41,533 nt of DNA from Microvirga lenta (GTDB lineage Bacteria; Pseudomonadota; Alphaproteobacteria; Rhizobiales; Beijerinckiaceae), in NCBI RefSeq assembly GCF_020532555.1, contig NZ_JAJBBR010000018.1:1-41533 (forward strand), in the 5' to 3' direction. A model generated the notes under the pieces. That model was not told the DNA's origin, did not search any database, and was given only the letters and a program-made list of their open reading frames with translations. Positions 17,034 to 27,809 of the stretch are shown here, one piece after another. Made by a program: the position numbers and the translations under genes. Position 1 is the first letter of the stretch. The number at the start of each line of letters is the position of its first letter.

Positions 17034-18641
17034 ATGACGACCATTCGCAACCCCATTCTGCCTGGGTTCAACCCTGATCCCGCATTCTGCAGGGCCGGCG
17101 ATGACTATTACATCGCCACATCAACCTTCGAATGGTATCCGGGCGTGCAGATCCATCACTCCCGCGATCTTGTAAACTGGAGGCTGGTCTGTCGTCCCCT
17201 TGACCGCCAGTCCCAGCTCGATATGCGCGGCAACCCGGACAGCTGCGGCGTCTGGGCACCTGCTCTGACCTATGCGGACGGCTTGTTCTGGCTGATCTAC
17301 ACGGACGTGAAGCGCCGTCTCGGCAACTTCAAGGACACTCACAACTACCTTGTGACGGCGCCGTCCATCGAGGGGCCTTGGTCCGATCCGATCTTTATGA
17401 ACTCGTCAGGCTTCGATCCCTCTCTCTTTCACGACGATGACGGGCGAAAGTGGTTCGTCAACATGGTTTGGGACCATCGCCGCCGTCGCAACTCCTTCGA
17501 CGGCATTCTGCTGCAGGAATATTCGCCCGCCGAGCAGCGGCTTGTTGGTCCGATCAAGAACATCTTCAAGGGAAGCCCACTCGGGCTCGTCGAAGGGCCA
17601 CATCTCTGGAAGCGCAACGGTTGGTACTATCTGACCGTGGCCGAGGGCGGCACCTCCTACAACCATGCCGTCACGATAGCGCGTTCCAGGAACATCGATG
17701 GGCCCTACGAGCTTCATCCGAACACCCACCTCCTGACCAGCAAGGATGCGCCGGATGCTCCGCTCCAGAGGGCAGGCCACGGCTTTTACGTGGAGGCATC
17801 CACCGGCGAGGTCTATCACACACATCTCTGTAGCCGCCCGTTGCCTGGAACCCGGCGCTCGCCGCTGGGCCGGGAAACGGCGATCCAGCGGGTGGTATGG
17901 AGAGAGGACGACTGGCTCTATCTCGCTCATGGAGGGCAGGTTCCCGCTGTCGAGGTCAAGGGGCCTGATCTCCCGCGGCACCCGTTCCCGCCCGAGCCGG
18001 AGCGCCACGATTTCGACGATGGGAGATTGCCCTCAGCCTTTCAGTGGCTGCGCACGCCCGACTGGGGGCGGCTGTTCTCGCTGACGGTCCGGGCGAGCCA
18101 TCTCCGGCTCTACGGGCGCGAGTCCATCGGAAGCTGGTTCGAGCAGGCGCTTGTCGCCCGCCGCCAGACGGATTGGAGCTATTCGGCCGAGACGGCGCTG
18201 GAGTTCGAGCCTGAAACCTATCAGCAGATGGCCGGTCTGATCTGCTACTACGATCGCGCGCGATTTCACTATCTCGCCGTGTCCGCTGACGATGAGGGGA
18301 GGCGGGTGCTTCAGGTCATCTCGTGCCTGGGAGATCATCCCGACGCCTTGATGACCTATATGCTCGACAGCGATCTGCCGTTGCCTGAGGATGGCCCCAT
18401 CCATCTTGGCGTCGATGTCCATTTGGCTGATCTTCAATTCAGATGGTCCATTGACGGAGTGAACTGGAAACCTGTCGGTCCCATCCTCGATGCGAGCATT
18501 CTCTCCGATGAGGCGGGGCCGGGAGCTCATGGATCCTTCACGGGCGCCTTCGTCGGGATGGCCGCGCACGACCTGACAGGTCGCGCCCTGCCGGCGGATT
18601 TCGATCACTTCTCTTACCGCGCCGATATGCCAAGCGACTAG
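17034..18641 (+). CDS. xynB: GH43 beta-xylosidase
   Basis: A 535-residue glycoside hydrolase of family 43 (xylan 1,4-beta-xylosidase type) that removes xylose from xylo-oligosaccharide ends by inversion. The five-bladed propeller covers about 1-310 and a C-terminal beta-sandwich about 320-535. With the ATG at 17034 the catalytic residues fall at D15 (NPDPAF), D128 (SGFDPSLF) and E187 (VEGPHL), the same numbers as in the well-studied XynB3 of Geobacillus stearothermophilus, which supports this start over ATG 17019. There is no signal peptide, so it acts in the cytoplasm on imported oligosaccharides, in keeping with the ABC importer next door. It lies 141 bases after lacI. Many GH43 members also act on arabinosides. 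Confidence 0.93.
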   Translation: MTTIRNPILPGFNPDPAFCRAGDDYYIATSTFEWYPGVQIHHSRDLVNWRLVCRPLDRQSQLDMRGNPDSCGVWAPALTYADGLFWLIYTDVKRRLGNFKDTHNYLVTAPSIEGPWSDPIFMNSSGFDPSLFHDDDGRKWFVNMVWDHRRRRNSFDGILLQEYSPAEQRLVGPIKNIFKGSPLGLVEGPHLWKRNGWYYLTVAEGGTSYNHAVTIARSRNIDGPYELHPNTHLLTSKDAPDAPLQRAGHGFYVEASTGEVYHTHLCSRPLPGTRRSPLGRETAIQRVVWREDDWLYLAHGGQVPAVEVKGPDLPRHPFPPEPERHDFDDGRLPSAFQWLRTPDWGRLFSLTVRASHLRLYGRESIGSWFEQALVARRQTDWSYSAETALEFEPETYQQMAGLICYYDRARFHYLAVSADDEGRRVLQVISCLGDHPDALMTYMLDSDLPLPEDGPIHLGVDVHLADLQFRWSIDGVNWKPVGPILDASILSDEAGPGAHGSFTGAFVGMAAHDLTGRALPADFDHFSYRADMPSD

Positions 18642-18732
18642 GTGAGCATGGCCGCGAAGATTGCGCAGTGCAGCATTGCAGGGGTCAAAACGGCGCGTCG
18701 CTCAACAGGACGCATAGTTTAAGGAGGATGAC

Positions 18733-19731
18733 ATGGAGCCGGTTCGTTGGGGTATCTTGAGCACAGCCAGGATCGGTCGGATGAAGGTCGTTCCGGGAAT
18801 GATGAAAAGCTCGCTATGCGCCATCACGGCCGTAGCGTCGCGGAGTGCGGCGTCTGCCGAGGCAATGGCCGGGGAGCTTGGAATTCCGAAGGCCTATGAC
18901 TCCTACGAGGCGCTGCTTGCGGACCCGGATGTCGAGGCCATTTACAATCCGCTTCCCAATCACCTGCACGTTCCGCTGACCCTCAAGGCCGCTGCCGCCG
19001 GTAAGCATGTGCTGTGCGAAAAACCTATCGCGATCACGGCTCAGGAGGCAGGACAGCTCGAGGACGCCTCGTCCCAGGTGCTCATCGCCGAGGCGTTCAT
19101 GGTCCGCCACCATCCGCAGTGGCAGCAAGCCCGAGATCTGATCCGGCAGGGAGGGGTTGGCGAGGTGCGAGCAATCCAGGTGCTGTTCTCGTATTTCAAC
19201 GCGGACCCGTCCAATATCCGCAACAAGGCGGATATAGGTGGTGGCGGCCTGCTGGACATCGGCTGCTATGCGGTAGTGGCCGGGCGCTATTTCTTCGAGG
19301 CCGAGCCGACTCGCGCTGTAGTGCTGACGGATTTCGACCCTGCTATGGCGATTGATCGGACCACGAGCGCTCTCATGGATTTCGGCGCGGGCCGGCAGCT
19401 CATCTTTACGGTCTCGACCCAGATGGTCCCTTATCAGCGGGTGCAGATTCTCGGGACGAAGGGGCGCATCGAAATCGAGATCCCCTTCAATGCCCCGCCC
19501 GATCAGCCGACCCGCATCCTCGTCGACGATGGAAGTGTACATGGTGGGCGCTCGGCGCGAACCATCGAGTTCCCGGCCTTAGACCAGTACCAGCTTCAGG
19601 GCGAGGCGTTCGCCCGTGCTGTCCGTGGCGCCGAGCCCCTGGGCTACGGCATCCAAGATGCGCTCATGAACATGCGCATCTTGGATGCCTTGCGGCGCTC
19701 TGCAGAAGCGGCATCCTGGCAGCGGATCTAG
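18733..19731 (+). CDS. Gfo/Idh/MocA-family dehydrogenase, possible D-xylose 1-dehydrogenase
   Basis: A 332-residue NAD(P)-dependent oxidoreductase. It begins VRWGILSTARIG, the nucleotide-binding start shared by dimeric dihydrodiol dehydrogenase, glucose-fructose oxidoreductase and the xylose dehydrogenases of this superfamily. YNPLPNHLH (71-79) and CEKPIA with catalytic lysine K97 follow. AAGGAGGATGAC before the ATG is a near-perfect binding site. It lies 91 bases downstream of the beta-xylosidase, so xylose released by that enzyme is a plausible substrate; oxidation to xylonolactone would start a Weimberg or Dahms route. The downstream dehydratase genes are not in the window, so the substrate remains an inference. 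It is only distantly like the other Gfo/Idh protein at 9443-10618. Confidence 0.88.
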   Translation: MEPVRWGILSTARIGRMKVVPGMMKSSLCAITAVASRSAASAEAMAGELGIPKAYDSYEALLADPDVEAIYNPLPNHLHVPLTLKAAAAGKHVLCEKPIAITAQEAGQLEDASSQVLIAEAFMVRHHPQWQQARDLIRQGGVGEVRAIQVLFSYFNADPSNIRNKADIGGGGLLDIGCYAVVAGRYFFEAEPTRAVVLTDFDPAMAIDRTTSALMDFGAGRQLIFTVSTQMVPYQRVQILGTKGRIEIEIPFNAPPDQPTRILVDDGSVHGGRSARTIEFPALDQYQLQGEAFARAVRGAEPLGYGIQDALMNMRILDALRRSAEAASWQRI

Positions 19732-19888
19732 AGCGCGGCTGAGTGCGGGATCCAACGTGTCCCGCAGAGGTGCAAGAATAGGGTTAAGCGATGATTAATT
19801 CCTGTTCTGCATCTTGCCAGGCCGAGGCAGTCGGTGATGTCGGCGGCTACAAAAACGATGATGAAATGCATAGGGCAGCGGATTTGAC

Positions 19889-20635
19889 ATGTCGAACTGG
19901 CGAGACGAGCGAAACCAGAAGTCCCGTGCCCGGCTCGAGAAGCGTCTCTCCGAGCACTTCCCCGCGTGCGTCGTGTCCCACGCGCTCAGGCAGCCGTTGA
20001 TCCCTCCGACGCAGCGTCGTGCAATGGAGTCGTACTGGCGACATCGCCCTCTTCTGGCTGATCGATTGGCACGGGCACTCGCAGCCAAGAGCGGGCAGCC
20101 TGCAGCTTGGCATTGGCGTCTCGGATCCGGCAAGGAGGAGGGGCTGCCGATATCGTTCCGCACTCCGCCTTCGCCCTACCGGGAGCCCGCTTTCTCGCGC
20201 GGGCCGGGGCATTGCTGCGTCTGTGGACAGCCTGTCTATCGTTTGGGATGGCACCGCGATCTTTGGGGTGATGGAAAGCCCAACAAGAATGCCATCTGGC
20301 ATGCCGCTTGTGTTGCGGCCTGGCAGTTCTGGACCGCACCTTCCGATCACCTCAGAATGCTGAAGCTTCGCCAGAACCGAAAATGCGCAACGACCGGGCG
20401 TCGCCTGCTCAGGACCGCCGAGGTGGACCATCGGGTTCCGCTCTTCGCCGTGTGGTCCCAGTCTCGTACGAAGCCCTGGCCGGAACTGCTGGCCTTCTGG
20501 GGAGCGCCTAACCTTCAGGTCATCAACCGAGCCGCTCACGTGGAAAAATGTGCGGAGGAGGCGGCGCAACGGTCAGAACGGCGGAGATCGACACTTTCTG
20601 CCGGAGGGGGCACGATGGAGGATTCCTCGCCATGA
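19889..20635 (+). CDS. HNH-like zinc-binding protein of unknown function
   Basis: A 248-residue protein I do not recognise by name. Two metal-type clusters are visible: C109-x2-C112 (CCVCGQPV) paired with H138-x2-C141 (WHAAC), and an HNH-like part with C166, VDHRVPL (D180, H181), PNLQVIN (N208) and H217 ending in C221. That order (Cys pair, DH, N, H) is that of treble-clef HNH nucleases. The first 70 residues are basic and helical (RDERNQKSRARLEKRL). The start at ATG 19889 has only a weak binding site. No methylase, restriction or phage genes flank it, so a link to defence is not supported by context. Composition matches its neighbours. Confidence 0.7.
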   Translation: MSNWRDERNQKSRARLEKRLSEHFPACVVSHALRQPLIPPTQRRAMESYWRHRPLLADRLARALAAKSGQPAAWHWRLGSGKEEGLPISFRTPPSPYREPAFSRGPGHCCVCGQPVYRLGWHRDLWGDGKPNKNAIWHAACVAAWQFWTAPSDHLRMLKLRQNRKCATTGRRLLRTAEVDHRVPLFAVWSQSRTKPWPELLAFWGAPNLQVINRAAHVEKCAEEAAQRSERRRSTLSAGGGTMEDSSP

Positions 20636-20982
20636 TCCTCGGTGTCGGATAGGGGAAACCACATACCGAAAGCTGCTTGGGGCATATCGAGGGTATTTCA
20701 TCCTTCACGGGGAACAGAGGAGGCCGCCGCCTCCGGTTTTCCCGATTCGCTTATGGCCTGAATGAGACCTCCGGGAGGTCAAGCCTTCATCACTGATAGT
20801 TTTTGCAGATCGCAGGCTTCACGCGGTACGGCGAAGACCCATCGCTCGCCGTGCGTAGATGCGAGAGGCCCAGCCTCCTGTCCGGTGGTTTAACGGTAGC
20901 GGGTCCCGCCCTTTCGGCAGCGACGCAGATTAGCTGGTCGGCGACCTGTTGATGGCGCCATCATGCCGAGGGAGCAATGCTC
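20636..20982. other. intergenic region between convergent genes, no gene seen
   Basis: About 350 bases separate the HNH-like gene and the leftward racemase gene. Small hairpins occur (GACCTCC with complement at 20766-20780, and GCGGG/CCCGC near 20897-20910) that could help end transcription. The open frames here have no binding site or family resemblance. Confidence 0.5.
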
Positions 20983-21687
20983 TTAAACGGTTCCGGCTGC
21001 GATCGCCTGTTGCACCGCAGCCTGAGCGTGCAGGGTTGTCGTATCGAACAATGGGACTGGGCTGTCCTCGGGCTGCACCAGCAACATGATTTCCGTACAG
21101 CCAAGAATAATCGCCTCTGCGCCCTGCTCAATCAGGCGCTGGATGATCTCGCGGTATTTCCTGCGGGAGGCAGACAGAACCTGGCCTGCGATCAGTTCTT
21201 GATAAATGATCTGATGCACGACCGCGCGGTCGGCAGGCTCCGGCACCAGAACATCCAGGCCGTATTCTGAGACCAGCCGGCCTTTGTAGAACTCCTGCTC
21301 CATCGTGAAGGCCGTGCCGAGAAGGCCAACACGGCTGTAGCCGGCCTCCTTGATCTTTTTTGCCGTCGGATCGGCAATGTGCAGCATGGGGATAGACACG
21401 CTCGCGGCAACTTCGCCGGCCATCCGATGCATGGTGTTCGTGCACAGGAGGAAGAAGTCTGCGCCACCGCGCTCGAGGCGTTGGGCGGCCTCGATCATCC
21501 TGCTGGTCAGCACTGACCACTGGCCCTCGTGCTGCAGACGTTCGATCTCGCCGAAGTCTACGGAGAACATCAAGCTTTGCGCGGAGTGTGCCCCACCCAA
21601 CCGCTCCCGCACCTCTTGGTTGATGATGCGATAGTATTGCGCCGAGCTCTCCCAGCTCATGCCCCCGATCAAACCTATCGTCTTCAT
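20983..21687 (-). CDS. aspartate/glutamate racemase family protein
   Basis: A 234-residue protein of the Asp/Glu/hydantoin racemase family that inverts an amino acid at C-alpha by a two-base mechanism. It begins KTIGLIGGMSWESSAQYYR, the YgeA/aspartate racemase opening. The two catalytic cysteines are in place: C82 (FLLCTNTMH) and C197 (ILGCTEI). Start: ATG 21687 has TAAGGACTACGGCG before it; the extra codons above lack a site. Length is normal for aspartate racemases (about 230). It is flanked by non-coding stretches on both sides, so it is probably a single-gene unit. Relatives range from broad-specificity amino-acid racemases to aspartate-specific ones, and the substrate cannot be read here. 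Confidence 0.9.
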   Translation of the reverse strand: MKTIGLIGGMSWESSAQYYRIINQEVRERLGGAHSAQSLMFSVDFGEIERLQHEGQWSVLTSRMIEAAQRLERGGADFFLLCTNTMHRMAGEVAASVSIPMLHIADPTAKKIKEAGYSRVGLLGTAFTMEQEFYKGRLVSEYGLDVLVPEPADRAVVHQIIYQELIAGQVLSASRRKYREIIQRLIEQGAEAIILGCTEIMLLVQPEDSPVPLFDTTTLHAQAAVQQAIAAGTV

Positions 21688-21973
21688 CGCCGTAGTCCTT
21701 AGGGTGCATTCCATCTGCGGCATCACCTAGCCTATTGCGATGGCTTGATAAACAGCCTTCGGGAGAATCGCGCCCGTGCTGCAGTGAAGGGCAGCCCGAT
21801 CCTGAAAGATCGGATAACGGCACATCCGGAAGTCGGCCAATAGCCCACGGACGGAGATAGACCCACGCTGGCGCTCAGCAACTGCCTGGGACAAGCACGA
21901 AGCGACGGAGGTTCCCGAAGGACTGGGATCTCTTGGTACGGCCCGAAGCACCCATGCTAGCTCCCGCCGTCAT

Positions 21974-23065
21974 CTACCGTGCCGCCGAGGATGCGCGCGT
22001 GTTGGCTCTGGCCATATCCGCGGCAAGCGTCGACCAGCCTCGAAGGTCGCGTTGGGCGTTCCTGTAGCTCTCCACGATGCGACCGGCGAGAGGGGAGGTG
22101 GAGGCGATCTCTGTGAGGAGTTCCGTTGAAGCCGCGTGAGCCGCATCGATGATGGAGCGGGGAAAAGCCTCAAGGTTCACCGGATACGTGCCGAGAATTT
22201 CCGTCAGCGCGACAGCATTGGTCTGGTGGGCATCGGCGAGACCCAGGGAATGTTCGGCTCTGCAGGCTTCGGCTACGATATGGCGCAGGTCCGGCGAGAG
22301 CCGATCCCATGCCGAAAGCGAGACCTGAAGTTCGCTGGCGCCGTTCGGCTTGTTGAATCCGGGTGCGTAATAGAATGGCGCATACTTCGGCAGACCTGTC
22401 TCAAGATCCGTCGCCGGCGCCAGAAACTCCGCCGCGTCGATGGAGCCCTTCTCGAGTGCCGGGAGCAGGTCGCCGGCGGAAACCGCCATGGGTACGGCTC
22501 CAAGCTTGGCGTAAATTTCCGCTCCCAGGCCCTGCACACGCAGGCGCATGCCCTTCAGATCCTCAAGGCCATTCAGCCTGCGCCGGAACCATCCGCCCAT
22601 CGAGGGGCCTGTGTTCCCCGCAAGGAACGCCCGGACGCCGTGGGGATTGTAAAGCTCGTCCCAGAGCGCCTGCCCATCCCGCAACTCGATCCAGGCCTGG
22701 TGCTCGATGGGGCCGAGGCCAAAAGGGACACTCGTGAAGAAGCCTGCCGCCGGCATCCTGCCCTGCCAGTAAAGCGCCGCCGTGTGACCCATTTCGACGG
22801 TGCCGTTCGAGACCGCATCGAGCACTGCAAACGGCGGCACGATCTCACCGGCTGCAAACAGGTCGATCTGCAGCCGTCCACCGCTCATGGCATTGATGCG
22901 CTCGACGATCCGCTGCGCGGAGATGCCGGGGCCGGTGCGACCCTTCGGCCAGGAGGTGACCATGCGCCAGCGCAGGGTCTGGGCGCGAACGACAGTCGGT
23001 GCCGCGAGAGACGCGGCGCCGATGCCGAGCGCCATGCGGCGGGAGAGTTTAGGACCAGTGGGCAT
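21974..23065 (-). CDS. TRAP-type solute-binding protein (DctP family)
   Basis: A 363-residue periplasmic receptor of the TRAP (DctP/TakP) family. A twin-arginine-like signal (SRRMALGIGAASLAAPTVVRA) covers about 9-28. The mature part has WPKGRTGPGISAQRIVERI, then YYWQ-type aromatic segments (TAALYWQGRMPAAGFFTSVP) and MRLRVQGLGAEIYAKLGA, the Arg region that grips a carboxylate in this family. The TakP-like features suggest a 2-oxo acid or similar ligand. No TRAP membrane subunits (DctQ/DctM) are in the window. Its start lies inside the last codons of thiD (17-base overlap), so it belongs to the thi operon by position. The binding site before ATG 23065 is weak, fitting translational coupling. 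Confidence 0.88.
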   Translation of the reverse strand: MPTGPKLSRRMALGIGAASLAAPTVVRAQTLRWRMVTSWPKGRTGPGISAQRIVERINAMSGGRLQIDLFAAGEIVPPFAVLDAVSNGTVEMGHTAALYWQGRMPAAGFFTSVPFGLGPIEHQAWIELRDGQALWDELYNPHGVRAFLAGNTGPSMGGWFRRRLNGLEDLKGMRLRVQGLGAEIYAKLGAVPMAVSAGDLLPALEKGSIDAAEFLAPATDLETGLPKYAPFYYAPGFNKPNGASELQVSLSAWDRLSPDLRHIVAEACRAEHSLGLADAHQTNAVALTEILGTYPVNLEAFPRSIIDAAHAASTELLTEIASTSPLAGRIVESYRNAQRDLRGWSTLAADMARANTRASSAAR

Positions 23066-23849
23066 GGAAGTGATGCACGGGCCCGTGCCCGCGTCCGATC
23101 TGGAGTTGGCTGGAGGCGCCAATGGCGGCGCTGATGAAGCTCTTGGCTGCGGCAACGGCCTCCCTCAGCGGGAGGCCCTTGGCGAGCCCAGCGGCGATGG
23201 CCGAGGACAAGGTGCAGCCGGTGCCGTGGGTGTTGCGCGTCCCGATGCGGGGGGCCGTGAAGCGATGCATGCCCTGGAAATCCAGAAGGATGTCGGTGCT
23301 TTCCGCTCCTGAACCGTGTCCACCCTTCACCAGAACCGTCCTGGGGCCGAGGCGAAGGATCCGCTCGGCCTGCCGGAGCATCGCACGCTCATCGGAGGCC
23401 ATCGGCTCGTCGAGAAGGGCGGCTGCTTCCGGAAGGTTAGGCGTGACGATGAGCGCCCTGGGAAGCAGGGTGTGGCGTAATGCATCGATGGCCTCCGGGG
23501 CAAGCAGACGGTCACCGCTGGCCGCCACCATTACGGGGTCGAGAACGACCTGTGTCGCATGGTGGCGCTTGAGGCCCTCCGCTACGGCTTCGATGATGGC
23601 GGGTTGGGACAACATGCCGATCTTCACCGCATCGACCGATATATCGGAGAAAACACTGTCGATCTGTTGCTCGACGAAGGCGGGCGGAACATCGTGTATG
23701 CCCTGAACGCCTAGGGTATTTTGCGCGGTCAGTGCCGTAATGACGCTCGCGCCATAAACCCCCAGAGCCGAAAAGGTCTTCAAATCCGCCTGGATCCCGG
23801 CTCCACCGCCCGAATCCGAACCTGCGATGGTGACTGCGACGGCTGTCAT
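23049..23849 (-). CDS. thiD: hydroxymethylpyrimidine kinase / HMP-phosphate kinase
   Basis: A 266-residue ribokinase-fold enzyme that phosphorylates HMP and then HMP-P, giving the pyrimidine half of thiamine. Landmarks are [19 protein letters not shown] at 8-26, [25 protein letters not shown] and the anion hole with the catalytic cysteine in [15 protein letters not shown]. The first codons overlap the thiE stop by four bases (ATGA), and the 3' end overlaps the dctP start. Length is standard for single-domain ThiD. The operon is led by a TPP riboswitch. Confidence 0.96.
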   Translation of the reverse strand: MTAVAVTIAGSDSGGGAGIQADLKTFSALGVYGASVITALTAQNTLGVQGIHDVPPAFVEQQIDSVFSDISVDAVKIGMLSQPAIIEAVAEGLKRHHATQVVLDPVMVAASGDRLLAPEAIDALRHTLLPRALIVTPNLPEAAALLDEPMASDERAMLRQAERILRLGPRTVLVKGGHGSGAESTDILLDFQGMHRFTAPRIGTRNTHGTGCTLSSAIAAGLAKGLPLREAVAAAKSFISAAIGASSQLQIGRGHGPVHHFHAHWS

Positions 23850-24511
23850 GCCAGGACGCTCCGCGAGGCCAGCGCTTCATCGACTATCCGCCGCAGCCGG
23901 GCTGCCTCGGCTTGTGGATCAGGCGCCATGAAAATCGCCGAGATGACTGCAATTCCGTCAGCGCCTGCAGTGATGACCGGTTCTGCATTCGAGGCATCGA
24001 TTCCCGCAATGGCGCCGACCGGACCTCGGCTTGCGTTTCTGGCGCGTGCTAGAGTTGCGCGCAGACCGTCGAGTCCGATCGGCGGAGAAGGATTGTTCTT
24101 GCTCACGGTTGCGAAGATGCCGCCGATGCAGCCGTAGTCGACCGGCATATGTGCGAGCGCATCGGCGTGCTCCGGCGTCTTGAGCGTCAGACCGATGATT
24201 GCGTGCGGGCCCAACAATTTGCGTGCATCCTCGGGATGCAGATCCTCCTGCCCGAGATGGACCCCGTCGGCTCCTGCAGCCAGAACGATATCGACGCGAT
24301 CATTGATCAGGAGCGGCACGCGGGTCCCTTCAAGAGCCATTTTGAGCGCGCGGGCCAGTTCCACGAGGCGACGGCCCTCCGCATGCTTGTCCCTGTACTG
24401 AATGAGCGTCGCACCACCGGCGACAGCCTGTCTGACGAGTTCGACAGGATTTCTGCCGCCAGTCCGTTCCGGGTCGATGATGCCATAGAGCCTGAGATCG
24501 ACGTGGTTCAT
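23846..24511 (-). CDS. thiE: thiamine phosphate synthase
   Basis: A 221-residue TIM-barrel enzyme that joins HMP-PP with thiazole phosphate to form thiamine phosphate. Visible are [12 protein letters not shown] (Q38 to R40, pyrophosphate binding), [23 protein letters not shown] with the catalytic region, and a late glycine-rich strand [13 protein letters not shown]. Where many ThiE have GPVFPTxTK this one reads [11 protein letters not shown], a common alphaproteobacterial variant. Start: ATG 24511 overlaps the thiM stop (ATGA). The longer frame above belongs to the antisense reading of thiM. Confidence 0.95.
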   Translation of the reverse strand: MNHVDLRLYGIIDPERTGGRNPVELVRQAVAGGATLIQYRDKHAEGRRLVELARALKMALEGTRVPLLINDRVDIVLAAGADGVHLGQEDLHPEDARKLLGPHAIIGLTLKTPEHADALAHMPVDYGCIGGIFATVSKNNPSPPIGLDGLRATLARARNASRGPVGAIAGIDASNAEPVITAGADGIAVISAIFMAPDPQAEAARLRRIVDEALASRSVLA

Positions 24512-25281
24512 AGGATTCTCCCGCAGGCGACGAGGGTTGGCGTATCGAGGTTGAAGAGCGCGTCGAGAAAGGCGGGCTGGAATGTGCCCGGTCCGTTTGC
24601 GCCACGGGCTGCAATCTCTCCAGCGACTCCGGTGGCCAGCAAAGCCGAGGCTGCGGCCTCGAGCGCATTGTCGTGCAGGGCCGTGAAGGCTGCTATGAGG
24701 GCCGTTCCGGCGCATCCCATGGCGGTCACTCGGGTCATCAAGGGATGACCGTTCTCGATGCGAAGGGTGTGTGCACCGTCCGTGACCACATCCGCAGCAC
24801 CGGTGACGACCACGACAGTGCCATGGGCGCTTGCGAATGCCTGCACGGCCTCTGGTGCCGCATCATTCCCGGCAAGAGCCATGAACTCGCTCGCATTGCA
24901 CCGCAGGACACTTGGCCTGCCTGCAAGACAGGCGCGGGCAAGTTCCAGACGGGGCGGAGAGGATTCCACGAACACGGGATCGAGCACCCACGGCTTGACG
25001 TGAGCGCAGGCGGTCGCGATGGCTTGGGGGATGGCTGCGCGGCGGTCGCCGTCGAGCGTGCCGAGATTGACGAGCAGTGCGGCGGAGCGGCTGGTAAAGG
25101 CCGTGACCTCCTCCGGCGCGACGGTCAGGGACGGTAACCCACCAGCCGCGAGCAGAAGATTGGCCGTGAGGGTCTGCGCTGCCGCATTCGTGATCGCATG
25201 CACGCGTGGACGCTCGCTGCGGAGGCGCTCGAGCAGAGTCCCGGCCAATGCTGGAAGAAAGGTGTCTGGCGCCCTCGTCAT
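24508..25281 (-). CDS. thiM: hydroxyethylthiazole kinase
   Basis: A 257-residue kinase that phosphorylates salvaged hydroxyethylthiazole (THZ) for ThiE. It shows ITNAAAQTLTANLLLAAGG near residue 30 (in place of the common NxVxxNxxAN form), VLDPVF, NASEFMAL and the catalytic Cys in VTAMGCAGTALIAAF. It is the first gene of the operon, so salvage of thiazole is controlled directly by the TPP riboswitch just upstream. The aptamer's last conserved bases (GGAGGGA) are also the binding site for this gene, 8-9 bases before the ATG. The thiazole-building genes thiG, thiS and thiO are not in the window. Confidence 0.94.
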   Translation of the reverse strand: MTRAPDTFLPALAGTLLERLRSERPRVHAITNAAAQTLTANLLLAAGGLPSLTVAPEEVTAFTSRSAALLVNLGTLDGDRRAAIPQAIATACAHVKPWVLDPVFVESSPPRLELARACLAGRPSVLRCNASEFMALAGNDAAPEAVQAFASAHGTVVVVTGAADVVTDGAHTLRIENGHPLMTRVTAMGCAGTALIAAFTALHDNALEAAASALLATGVAGEIAARGANGPGTFQPAFLDALFNLDTPTLVACGRIL

Positions 25282-25285
25282 CTCG

Positions 25286-25370
25286 CAATCCCTCCGCCGG
25301 CATAATCCGGATCAGGTTCGATGGGTTGGTCTCGACGAGACCTCTCAGCCCGGATGGGCACCCCAAGGAG
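25286..25370 (-). promoter_or_regulatory. TPP riboswitch controlling thiM-thiE-thiD
   Basis: Read leftward, the THI box is plain: GGGGTGCC, then GGGCTGAGA, an arm TCTCGTCGAGA, ACCCATCGAACCTGATCC, GGATTATGCCGGCGGAGGGA. These are the conserved pyrimidine-sensing (CUGAGA) and pyrophosphate-sensing (ACCUGAU, GCCnGCGnAGGGA) parts. The 3' end of the aptamer is the ribosome binding site for thiM itself, so TPP binding would hide it directly and no separate expression platform is needed. Confidence 0.95.
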
Positions 25371-25473
25371 ATATCTGCGAGATAGTACCATCGCGCCCGC
25401 TTGGCAAGCATCGCGTCGTCCGCTCGCATGCTGGTTGACAGCCAGGAGTGCCTCGCCGAAGATCAGTGCTGTT

Positions 25474-27479
<2,006 letters not shown>

Positions 27480-27489
27480 CACCGCCAAT

Positions 27490-27531
27490 GTGATGGACGC
27501 GGATACTGTCTCACGGATTCGCGTCCGTCAC
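27490..27531 (+). terminator. hairpin after thiC
   Basis: GTGATGGACGCG and CGCGTCCGTCAC pair over 12 positions with one G-U pair, enclosing an 18-base loop, 11 bases after the thiC stop. There is no T-run after it, only GCAAAATG. It probably ends the thiC message or protects its 3' end. Confidence 0.5.
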
Positions 27532-27809
27532 GCAAAATGTAGGTTCATAAGGCATTGGGCAAAGCTGCCTGGCCGGATGTCGAAGCTTCATTCGGCAGGC
27601 GCAATGGAATAGCCTGAGACGGCTCGGATGGAAAATGCTCCTCCGCGAGCCCGATGGGCGGTCCTGAACAACAGGGGCATCTGGTATGTCCGAGAGGCGT
27701 CGTTCCGCAGGAAGCTCCGCACAAGGGCAAAGCTGTGCAGTGCATGATGGAACTGATCCAAAATTGGGCAGTTCATCCGGCAAGTCAATCTATGCTGGTA
27801 GAGGCTGCA
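27532..27809. other. gene-poor stretch after thiC
   Basis: Together with the thiC hairpin this makes a gap of about 330 bases. The open frames overlap each other on both strands without family resemblance or binding sites. I see no RNA gene. Confidence 0.45.

Noticed and set aside
19745..19765. Hairpin GCGGGA/TCCCGC after the second dehydrogenase as a terminator
   Set aside because: Only six base pairs with a nine-base loop and no T-run; too weak to list as a feature.
20878..20960. tRNA-like stretch (GGTTTAACGGTAGC resembling a D arm)
   Set aside because: No T arm (GGTTCGAATCC type) follows and no matching acceptor stem can be formed.
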